Of a DNA stretch of 64,000 nt, positions 56,439 through 64,000 are shown in pieces. A program made the translations under genes and the position numbers. The DNA lies in assembly GCA_038373885.1 (NCBI GenBank), contig JAWZYV010012268.1, positions 124,001 to 188,000 of the forward strand, written 5' to 3'. The notes under the pieces were generated by a model that was not told the DNA's origin, made no database searches, and saw only the letters and a list, made by a program, of their open reading frames with translations. The first letter of the stretch is position 1; every line of letters begins with the position of its first letter. The stretch comes from Cheiracanthium punctorium. Lineage: Eukaryota > Arthropoda > Arachnida > Araneae > Cheiracanthiidae.

Positions 56439-56922
56439 ACATTTTATTCGGCAAAATCGCCATACATGGCAACCACGATCCTTATTTCACACTTTTTTCA
56501 CTACAGGGGTTACAATTACGGAAAGCTTTTTGCGTGAAGAGCATAAAAAATCTCTTAAATACCGGGAACGGGTGGACTTTCAAAGTTTTAAAGTGGACTA
56601 CGATTTATTCTATATTATTTTACATATCTGTGCTAAATTTCAGGCCGATAGGTCCATCTTTGTGGATTTGTATACGAACGACATTTTATTCGGCAAAATC
56701 GCCACACATGGCAACCACGATCCTTATTTCACACTTTTTTCACTACAGGGGTTACAATTACGGAAAGATTTTTGCGTGAAGAGCATAAAAAATCTCTTAA
56801 ATTCCGGGAACGGGTGGACTTTCAAAGTTTTAAAGTGGACTATGATTTATTCTATATTATTTTACATATCTGTGCTAAATTTCAGGCCGATAGGTCCATT
56901 TTTGTGGATTTGTATACGAATC
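56439..56922 (+). repeat. Tandem duplication, 2 x 242 bp
   Basis: 56439-56680 and 56681-56922 are near-identical (a few substitutions, for example 'gccatacatgg'/'gccacacatgg', 'aaataccggg'/'aaattccggg'). Each contains 'ggcaaaatcgcca' and 'gtgctaaatttcaggccgataggtcca'. Because 242 is not a multiple of three, open frames shift between copies; I see no gene. Confidence 0.85.
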
Positions 56923-56949
56923 AAATCCACAAACAAACAGAATTTCATT

Positions 56950-57484
56950 TTTATTTATAAGATTAAATACAAAAACATAGGAGAAAAAAATTACGTCGAA
57001 CAAGCAAAACACATGGTTTCAAAATTTGCTGTTTTTTAACACTTTAAATGCCGCACTATGATCCAGGAATAAAAGATATAATTAATTCATCAAAATTACA
57101 TTAGAATACACTCATAATGACTAAAAAACAAAAAAATTGCCATTAAAAAATTTTCTTCACTGATTTCTTCGATGTTCCATTTTTGGCATGTAATGCTATC
57201 TTTCCTTTTCTGTATTTGCTTCATGTAAACAACAAAACGCTGTATGATAACTCTAAATTTTATGTAGTAATAAAGTTTTAAATGATAATTAGGTGCCAAA
57301 AGACTAAAATTTAAGCAAAACTCAATTTAAAAAACTGTAATTTTAAAATTAGCATAATATTTTATAAGAAATGCAATGCATAGATGTATAAAAGAACGAT
57401 AAAAGCAATTTTACACTTGCATAGTCTTGACTAATAATACAGATAATAATAATTAAAAAAAATTCTTTAGTAAGTTTTAAATTT
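56950..57484. other. AT-rich gap, no feature seen
   Basis: Between the 242 bp duplication and the permuted repeat; nothing recognisable. Confidence 0.45.
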
Positions 57485-58270
57485 CAAGAACATTTGAGAT
57501 TAAATTTGTTTTCTTGTTTCCTATTTAAGAATTTTGTTGTTTTTATTAATGTTTATTTGTAGCAAAGGGTGATGGGAAACAGCATTTACGAAAAAAATAT
57601 ATAGAAAAGTGCATATTTTCGTTTGTGAATCTCCTTTTACTATTTCCAAGTTGCTATCCATTTTCATTGCTATAGACAGTCTTAAGTTATACTGTGGTGC
57701 TCTTATAATCCTTTATTAAAATAAATTATTACAAATACGGGTTTTACCAGGTTTTGAATTTTACAGGTGAAAGAAAACCCCTTTCTTTTACAATGTTTTT
57801 GTCTTTCCTTACCATGTATTTACTGGCCCTAAATTACTTTTGAATTCTTTTCACGGATCAACTTTTAGGTAAAATGGTTAAAATTTGTACTTTTACACCT
57901 CGGTCCTTAGTTTTTTCTAAATGTGTTTTAATTGATCAGTCATTTCCATTTAAACTGCTTCAGTGACGAATTGCTTTCAGAAAACTTTAAAACTTTTCGT
58001 TTCAAAGCTTGTTTAAATTTTCTGTTTGGGTACTTACTTTCTGATAACCTTTTCCTTTTTTAATAAGAGTTTCTTCTATATTTTATAAGCTTTCATAAAA
58101 GAGGAAATTACCATTTCACATTTATAAGTGGGAGATTTTGTCGGGTATCACTATCTTAATTTTGCTCATCAAATTTTTTGTTCCAGTGCAGAAATTTTGC
58201 TGATACTTGCTTCAGCAAATGGAGATTCCTGTATTAACTTTTTGCAATATTTATCACAAATTTTGTTCTT
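57485..58270 (+). repeat. Unnamed dispersed repeat, left copy (blocks a-b-c-d)
   Basis: Four blocks match the minus strand of 62280-63490: a 57505-57545 (at 62975-63020), b 57567-57620 (at 62885-62940), c 57640-57705 (at 62280-62350) and d 57738-58240 (at 63110-63485). Landmarks are 'ttatactgtggtgctcttat' in c and 'cagtgcagaaattttgctgat' in d. No protein-coding signal. Confidence 0.7.
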
Positions 58271-59059
58271 TTCAAATAAAAAAGGATTTTTCTCTTATCA
58301 TCCAAGGTAAAACATTCCTTAAATTTTTTTATGAACAACCATGTTCTTTAAATAGATTGCAATAATGCATATTAATAAAAGAACTCATTTTATAAAGACA
58401 ATTTCTTCACAATCAGGTTATTTAAGCAAAGCAAGAGGGAAAAGCATTCTATCCGCTCTCTTTTTCCACCAGGAATGTAAAAGCATGTGGTCAACACAAC
58501 AAAGCCACCATTCATAGAGAATATATTGAAGATCATGCATATTAACAAGGGTGTATTTAAGGAGGGGCTGAGGGAACCCAGGCCCCCTCCAAAAATGTTA
58601 AAAGATTATGAAAAAACAGCTAATTTAAAATATTTATTTTGACTCTCAAGTGACTTATTGTTGTTTAAAATACCAGCATGAAGCTCGGGAGGAGAAACAT
58701 CGACTTGTTATCCAACTTGGACCAACTACGCAGTATGAGAATTGCCGACGAAACTGCGGCTACCATTGATTGCGCCATCTATTGACGGTAGCGAAAAACA
58801 ACATCGCGCGCGCGCTTTCCGATTAAATGCTTCTCTAATTGGGATTTATTCATTTATGCTGAAATTTCATGAAGTATACACTAACATTTGAATAAATAAA
58901 TATGATAATTAATATGCATATATAATAATTTTGTTTCTATATTACTTAGTTACAACGATGTAACATCATAAAGACACATAAAACATTATTTAATACGGCG
59001 GATTAATTAGTTAAAATTTTTTATTTGGGAATACCTTATTCCCCAGTACACGATATATA

Positions 59060-59087
59060 TTTCGGTTACACACATAACCATCTTCAG
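59060..59087 (-). ncRNA. Hammerhead-ribozyme-like motif, left arm
   Basis: Exact mirror of the right-arm motif: TCTTCAG at 59081-59087 and TTTC at 59060-59063 on the + strand. Confidence 0.45.
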
Positions 59088-59105
59088 TCGTTTCTGGAGC
59101 TCTCA

Positions 59106-59954
59106 CTAATGGCGGCTTCTTTTTATATCTTCGTCGTTCTTCTTCTTGAAAGTTCGATGCATGACGTCGTCCCATGATTGGTCGATTGTATGAAGCGTAT
59201 CGTTGATGCTGCCCTCTGTCGTCAATATTTCTAAGCTCTCACGAATGTAGGCATATATACTATTTTTAAAGTTGGCTATTTTTTTAATATTTTTAAAATC
59301 AATGGTAATGGGCTCTTTCAAAGCAAGACGGGCTAGGGCGGTACTTTGTTTCTGGAGGTTAATGTCTTTAAAATGTTCGTTTTTTCGTTCTTTAATTTTC
59401 CTTTTTGTAACGCCGATGTAGCAATTTTCTTTATTAGTATCGTTTGACATAAAATTAATTTTATAGATCCCTGCGGTTTCGATGGGGTTGATTGGGTCTT
59501 TTTCCGATCTAATGCGCTGAAAGATTGTTTTATTAGGTTTAATTGGAATACGGAAGTTCTTTTTTCTGGCGATATTAGAAAGTTTATTGGCTATCCCTCG
59601 GCTAAAGGGGATAGCGGTAGTAAAACGTGGTTTATCTTTTTGACGGTTGTCTATAACATTTAATTTTCGTTGCCTAGCTTTGAAAACTTTGTCGAAAATT
59701 TCTCGAGGGTAGTGGGCGTCTTGACATTGTTTCTTTATGAAAGCAATTTCTTTTTGAAGGAGGTCGTCGTTAGAACACACTTTGAAAGCGCGGTCGATAT
59801 AGGAACGAATAGCAGCAATTTTATAGTTGAAAGGGGTTTTAGATTTAAAATTTACTATATTAGTATTACAAGTGACCACCATTGAGACCACCATTTTTCG
59901 AAAACCTACTTGTAATACTAATATAGTAAATTTTAAATCTAAAACCCCTTTCAA
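59106..59954 (-). CDS. Penelope-like RT-tail and GIY-YIG endonuclease, left arm copy
   Basis: 282 residues open. The first 30 or so residues run through the palindrome centre, so the Met is not a native start. Native coding begins about TCNTNIVNFKSKTPFNYK, the end of the RT thumb of Penelope-like elements. Then come a basic linker, AGIYKINF (GIY) and CYIGVTKRKIKERKNEH (YIG, Arg, Glu-His), i.e. a full endonuclease signature. The RT palm (fingers to YADD) is absent. In a complete element RT and nuclease are one polypeptide; here the remaining frame is undamaged, which suggests a young insertion. Confidence 0.85.
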   Translation of the reverse strand: MKGVLDLKFTILVLQVGFRKMVVSMVVTCNTNIVNFKSKTPFNYKIAAIRSYIDRAFKVCSNDDLLQKEIAFIKKQCQDAHYPREIFDKVFKARQRKLNVIDNRQKDKPRFTTAIPFSRGIANKLSNIARKKNFRIPIKPNKTIFQRIRSEKDPINPIETAGIYKINFMSNDTNKENCYIGVTKRKIKERKNEHFKDINLQKQSTALARLALKEPITIDFKNIKKIANFKNSIYAYIRESLEILTTEGSINDTLHTIDQSWDDVMHRTFKKKNDEDIKRSRH

Positions 59955-60675
59955 CTATAAAATTGCTGCTATTCGTTCCTATATCGACCGCGCTTTCAAA
60001 GTGTGTTCTAACGACGACCTCCTTCAAAAAGAAATTGCTTTCATAAAGAAACAATGTCAAGACGCCCACTACCCTCGAGAAATTTTCGACAAAGTTTTCA
60101 AAGCTAGGCAACGAAAATTAAATGTTATAGACAACCGTCAAAAAGATAAACCACGTTTTACTACCGCTATCCCCTTTAGCCGAGGGATAGCCAATAAACT
60201 TTCTAATATCGCCAGAAAAAAGAACTTCCGTATTCCAATTAAACCTAATAAAACAATCTTTCAGCGCATTAGATCGGAAAAAGACCCAATCAACCCCATC
60301 GAAACCGCAGGGATCTATAAAATTAATTTTATGTCAAACGATACTAATAAAGAAAATTGCTACATCGGCGTTACAAAAAGGAAAATTAAAGAACGAAAAA
60401 ACGAACATTTTAAAGACATTAACCTCCAGAAACAAAGTACCGCCCTAGCCCGTCTTGCTTTGAAAGAGCCCATTACCATTGATTTTAAAAATATTAAAAA
60501 AATAGCCAACTTTAAAAATAGTATATATGCCTACATTCGTGAGAGCTTAGAAATATTGACGACAGAGGGCAGCATCAACGATACGCTTCATACAATCGAC
60601 CAATCATGGGACGACGTCATGCATCGAACTTTCAAGAAGAAGAACGACGAAGATATAAAAAGAAGCCGCCATTAG
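59827..60675 (+). CDS. Penelope-like RT-tail and GIY-YIG endonuclease, right arm copy
   Basis: Identical in translation to the left-arm copy except around residues 17-27, where it crosses the 34 nt centre. Here the centre reads TTIETTIFRKPTCN, which fits the natural Penelope sequence (the FRKPT block before the thumb), so this arm extends a little further 5' than the other. Same GIY-YIG signature and stop. No intron or frameshift. Confidence 0.85.
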   Translation: MKGVLDLKFTILVLQVTTIETTIFRKPTCNTNIVNFKSKTPFNYKIAAIRSYIDRAFKVCSNDDLLQKEIAFIKKQCQDAHYPREIFDKVFKARQRKLNVIDNRQKDKPRFTTAIPFSRGIANKLSNIARKKNFRIPIKPNKTIFQRIRSEKDPINPIETAGIYKINFMSNDTNKENCYIGVTKRKIKERKNEHFKDINLQKQSTALARLALKEPITIDFKNIKKIANFKNSIYAYIRESLEILTTEGSINDTLHTIDQSWDDVMHRTFKKKNDEDIKRSRH

Positions 60676-60693
60676 TGAGAGCTCCAGAAACGA

Positions 60694-60721
60694 CTGAAGA
60701 TGGTTATGTGTGTAACCGAAA
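60694..60721 (+). ncRNA. Hammerhead-ribozyme-like motif, right arm
   Basis: CTGAAGA (60694-60700), a five-pair stem GGTTA/TAACC with TGTGTG loop (60702-60717), then GAAA (60718-60721) and an AT-only short stem III candidate ending TC. This is the conserved core order of type I hammerheads, which are documented in Penelope-like elements. The 10.1 position and stem I pairing are weak by eye. The mirror copy is at 59060-59087 on the minus strand. Confidence 0.45.
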
Positions 60722-60784
60722 TATATATCGTGTACGGGGGAATAAGGTATTCCCAAATAAAAAATTTTAACTGATGTAACATCA

Positions 60785-62279
60785 GTTTGATAATTTAATA
60801 AATTAATTAATAATTTAAATAAATTCTCTTTAAAACTGCATGCGAACGATATAGTAGAACAGTTTTTGACAAATATTTTTGGTAGCAATTCGCTAAAAAT
60901 TAAAAAATATTCCCTGCCTTCTTTCAGGCTATAAATTCCTCTTATATACCCGCTCTTCCACATTATATTTTATTTGTTATTATTATTTTTATTTTTTTTT
61001 TTTGTCTTTAGTCTTAAAGTTGGTTAGTTAAACCAAAAAACAAAAATGGAAAGAGAAAAACATTTAACGCTGTTTTTCAGCACCACCAGAGCCTGATTAT
61101 AACCAACAAGGGCCCCAGGAATCGATGAATTTGGGGGGGGGGGGGGGCATCTATGAAATTTGTTTTATTTTTCATAAAATTTTGATATAAAGAAGGATGT
61201 TTCAGAACAAGATTTGAAATTGGGGGGCCCTGGGCAAAGTCCCGATTTGCCCGTGCGATAATAAGGACCTGAGTACCACAAAAAATTACATAAAAATCAA
61301 TGTCTTTTCAGTATCAGTATCATTTTTCAGTACTACAAAAATTTCATACAAAAGCATAAAGGAAAAAAAAAATATTAATTCAATAAATACACGCATATTC
61401 AGTGATTGACTCTTTTGCATCAGTTTTGCAAGCTTTCACATATCAGAAAAAATCTAATATTTCTTTAATTTTGAAAAATTTTGTATTTTAAAAAAAAACA
61501 GACTTAGAATTGAAAATTTTTGTTTTTGTATAAGTTTTGCAGACTTATGCCAAAAATATCTATTCATTTGTGTATCTCTTATATATTATAAAATCCTCTC
61601 CCCCATCCTAATTAAATTAATAAACAGAAAAATATTATTCATAAAACTGTTATTATTTTTTTTTAAATGGACAATTTCAAAGTATTATACTGCTGTTTCA
61701 TTTTGATTATTGGGCCGTATTTTAAAGTGTTCATATTAGCATTATGCTACTACTAACATGTACAAAAGGTTTTCTATTTACATAGTGTTACTTTTTATGT
61801 TATTTATAAGGGGCCATATTAAAGAAATATTATGGTGATGCTGTTTGGAGCTTTAAATAACGTTGGATTTTTCTTCCCGAGCGATACATTTCTTTTCTGG
61901 CTTCTGGATATCCACTGTCACATCCAGGTGCAAAGCAGTGACTCCCTCGACCCATATTCTATCAAAATAATTTATTTTATTTAAAAAATATAGCTCGTTC
62001 ACAATCAAAACAACGCTAAATCCCTATTGAAGCGGTGCGCTGCGCCTTCTGCCGGTGAAAATGGATCCTGGTCCGTTTTCCCGCCTGATCGCCCATTCCC
62101 GATGACTCTCCTTAGAGCTTCATGAATACCAGATAGCCCCAACTTCTCCTTGACAACATGTGTACTCCCATCAGTTAAAGTTATCCAAGAAACATTAACT
62201 AGGCACTGTTAGTCTTATGTGACTGCTGCTCTGATACGGTAGCTAAATAACAACTCATTTTTGAGGTTGCCAGTAGCAA
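60785..62279. other. AT-rich stretch without recognised gene
   Basis: Contains poly-G (61131-61147) with 'ggggggccctgggcaaag' nearby (61222-61239), resembling the ends of the GC-tipped elements at 11.1 kb. It also has a GC-richer patch at 62025-62130 with no frame I recognise. Confidence 0.4.
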
Positions 62280-63490
62280 TTTATTTTAATGAAAAGCTGA
62301 TAAGAGCACCACAGTATAACTCAAGACTTAAGCAATGGAAATTGACAGAAACTTGGAGATGGAAAGAGGGAATCCACAAAGGAAAATAAATAACCTGTCT
62401 AGGAAAAGAGTTACTAAAGAATAACAAAAATGTATCCTATATTCAGTCTATACTCGGGGCACAGCTAACCTGATAATGGAGGGAATGCTGCAGACCGTGT
62501 GATTCCACCGCTTTCAAATAGTTCTTTCCGTTTGCCCTGCTTTTTACAGAACTAAGACATTTATCAACTATTAAGTGCAAAAATAAAGTGTATGTTATAA
62601 AATAATTGCATATTTATCTTATTTGAATTCAATAATTAAAAGGATTACGAAATTAAGTCAGAATTTAGATGTAATGCCTTCGCAGACGCTTGACCAATGA
62701 TAGACCTCTTTCGTGCTGGCGGGAATCAAAAATGCAGATTCGCCTTGCGATTGGGTTGCTTTGTGATATTGACAGTCAAATAATTGGAAAGAGAAATGTG
62801 TGTCGGAGTGATACATTCGGAAAGTAGTGAAAAGGCTCCTCTAGCCTTCTCCTCTGTTATCAGGTAAGGTTTGCCCCGAGTATAGTTAATGCACTTTTCT
62901 ATATTTATTTCTTAAATGTTCTTTCCCCATCACCCCTTATTACACGTAAACATTCATAAAAACTGCAAAAATCTTAAATAAGAAACAAGAAAAAATTTAA
63001 TCTCAAATGTTCTTGAAATAAAAAGAAATTTTTTGTAAAAAAATTCTCTAAATTTCTATTTATTGGATGGGGGGGGGAGTAAATGTTACCCCTTGCTTCT
63101 TTTTGAAGTACTCCCAATAAAAGGAACCTCCATTTGCTGAAGCAAGTATCAGCAAAATTTCTGCACTGGAACAAAAAAATTGCTGAGCAAAAGTAAGAGA
63201 GTGATATCCTGACAAAATCTCCCACTTATGAATGTGAAATGGCAATTTCCTCTTTTATGAAAGCAACTGACTGATCAACTGATCAACTAATGACTGATCA
63301 ACTAATACAAATTTAGAAAAACTAAGGACCGAGGTGTAAAAGTACAAATTTTAACCATTTTACCTAAAAGTTGATCTGTGAAAAGAATTAAAAAATAATT
63401 TAGGCCCAGTAAATACACGGTAAGAAAAAACAAAAACATGGTAAATGTAAAGGGTTTTCTTTCACCTGAAAACTTCAAAATCTGATAAAA
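62280..63490 (-). repeat. Unnamed dispersed repeat, right copy (blocks d-a-b-c on minus strand)
   Basis: On the minus strand the order is d (63485-63110), a (63020-62975), b (62940-62885), c (62350-62280), a circular permutation of the left copy. Block d lacks about 120 bp present on the left. A MITE separates b and c. A short (TGATCAACT)n cluster lies at 63266-63306. Confidence 0.7.
62451..62882. mobile_element. TA-flanked MITE, 432 bp (mariner/Tc1-like)
   Basis: Inverted ends begin TACTCGGGGCA and stay paired for 26 nt with 3 mismatches (through ACCTGATAA). TA lies on both sides (62449-62450 and 62883-62884). It interrupts the right copy of the permuted repeat between blocks b and c. No coding capacity. 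Confidence 0.8.
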
Positions 63491-63754
63491 CTCTTATCTA
63501 TGTATATATAAATACGCTAAGCAAAACCTTTGTGTCCCTTTTGCAGCGCACTGCGGGAACGGATGACCATGAAATTTAATAATTTCATGAGGAATGAGTA
63601 ATTTGGCACAGTATTTCGCGCCAAGTCGGGCAACGGTTCCATTGTTGTGTCAATTTTGAAATAACAACACTTAGTTTCAGCAATACCATAGGGTTATAGT
63701 ATTACAACAAAATTTGCAAAAAGTGGAATTATTTCCCAGTTTGGTAATACACCA

Positions 63755-64000
63755 ATGACTAAAATGTGCTTTAGCAATGAGCTTGGCGACTTTTATTTAG
63801 ACAGCAATAAGTGCACGAAGTGTTGTAAATTCCATGTTTTAAAGCTGTGTAAAAACCTTGGTGGAGAGAATAATATCTACTATTCGTTCCTCCGAGGGAA
63901 AAACAAACTGAGCGAACAGGTCGCAATCCAAGAGATGCTACACAGAAAAGCGAAAATTCGGCAATTTCTTCATAATCTCCTGCCAGGCAGTATGCTAAAG
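63755..64000 (+). CDS. Unrecognised open frame running off the window
   Basis: From ATG at 63755 the frame is open for 82 codons to the right edge. It begins MTKMCFSNELGDFYLDSNKC and contains CTKCCKFHVLKLC (four clustered Cys), then YYSFLRGKNKLSEQVAIQEM and FLHNLLPGSMLK. Base composition is richer in GC than the flanks and codon use looks coding. I do not recognise a family. It may be the first exon or a piece of a transposon protein; an upstream start cannot be excluded. Confidence 0.4.
   Translation, partial: MTKMCFSNELGDFYLDSNKCTKCCKFHVLKLCKNLGGENNIYYSFLRGKNKLSEQVAIQEMLHRKAKIRQFLHNLLPGSMLK

Larger units (their letters stand above)
50943..56949 (-). repeat. Second CTAGCTG-family repeat, split by a P-type transposon
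   Basis: Starts 'actagctgaagtacccgttcttcgcacggg'. From 51070 to 52135 it consists of diverged units with 'ctatgtatac..attttcatagcgaccgttt..acggtcaagaag' and 'cagcgccatctagtggcgagttatagcaaaatggataacgcc', at 120-200 bp spacing. After the transposon (52148-55644) the sequence resumes 'ggagtttttcaacctcataaacac' and ends near 'tttttatttataagatt'. Confidence 0.6.
58969..60772. mobile_element. Palindromic Penelope-like element (two head-to-head copies)
   Basis: Arms 59010-59873 (minus) and 59908-60771 (plus) are inverted copies of exactly equal length, 864 nt, with no indel and very few substitutions (for example 'ccccagtac' against 'cccccgtac' near the outer end). They are separated by 34 nt. The 12 bp flank GATGTAACATCA occurs at 58957-58968 and 60773-60784. 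Only the left side carries an extra 41 nt (58969-59009) between flank and arm. Each arm is a 5'-truncated Penelope-like copy with its 3' end outward. Confidence 0.88.

Noticed and set aside
56530..57039. 169-codon frame on the + strand
   Set aside because: It runs through the two 242 bp direct copies, and the protein repeats itself for that reason. The repeat is a non-coding family seen elsewhere without an open frame.

Overview
The window is a piece of an AT-rich animal nuclear genome. It holds one recognisable host gene with spliced exons, set in a dense landscape of broken and nested transposable elements. The gene is the 3' half of a fibronectin type III protein of the FNDC3 family on the + strand. 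It has ten exons between 1349 and 40947, all with GT/AG borders and compatible phases, and encodes 575 residues: one partial and five complete FN3 domains plus a C-terminal membrane anchor. The mix of elements (CsRn1-type Ty3/gypsy, Penelope-like GIY-YIG elements, a P-superfamily transposon, hAT, mariner/Tc1, a Helentron-like relic, tRNA-SINE) and the base composition suggest an arthropod, perhaps a chelicerate such as a spider. That assignment is inference; no species can be named from the sequence.

Layout. 1-1348: an upstream FNDC3 intron carrying a degenerate tandem repeat with the GDFN motif of Helentron-type endonucleases. 1349-9822: exons 1-5, with intron 4 holding an hAT-ended element with a tRNA-SINE nested in it and a GC-rich minisatellite. 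9823-31147: a 21.3 kb intron. In order it contains a 5'-truncated Penelope-like element with inverted ends (10282-10973), a 169 bp hAT MITE (11123-11291), a full-span but decayed CsRn1-like LTR retrotransposon on the minus strand (13192-22099) and a 6.8 kb hAT element (about 23430-30232). The LTR element is split in its reverse transcriptase by a 4.6 kb hAT-ended insertion that itself contains a mariner relic. The hAT transposase is in turn interrupted by a 1.55 kb repeat. 31148-40947: exons 6-10, whose introns contain 'CTAGCTG...' family repeats with internal tandem units. 40948 to about 48.2 kb: 3' UTR and downstream sequence with several polyadenylation signals. 48.25-49.26 kb: a Tc1-like relic.

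49.46-56.95 kb: two large repeats made of about 155 bp and 120-200 bp tandem units. The second is interrupted by a 3.5 kb P-superfamily transposon (52148-55644) with GC-rich hairpin-bearing termini. 57.5-63.5 kb: two oppositely oriented, circularly permuted copies of an unnamed repeat. Between them lies the most striking object here, a Penelope-like element arranged as a nearly perfect palindrome (two 864 bp arms, 34 bp centre, 12 bp target duplication). Each arm carries the same 282-residue RT-tail/GIY-YIG reading frame and a hammerhead-like RNA motif. An unrecognised reading frame runs off the right edge (63755-64000).

The genes do not form a pathway. FNDC3 is the only host gene recognised; almost everything else is selfish DNA in its introns and 3' flank. 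Insertions inside insertions give a relative age order: gypsy is older than the hAT-ended composite that split it, and the tandem-repeat element is older than P. Several insertions still show target duplications that can be read directly.
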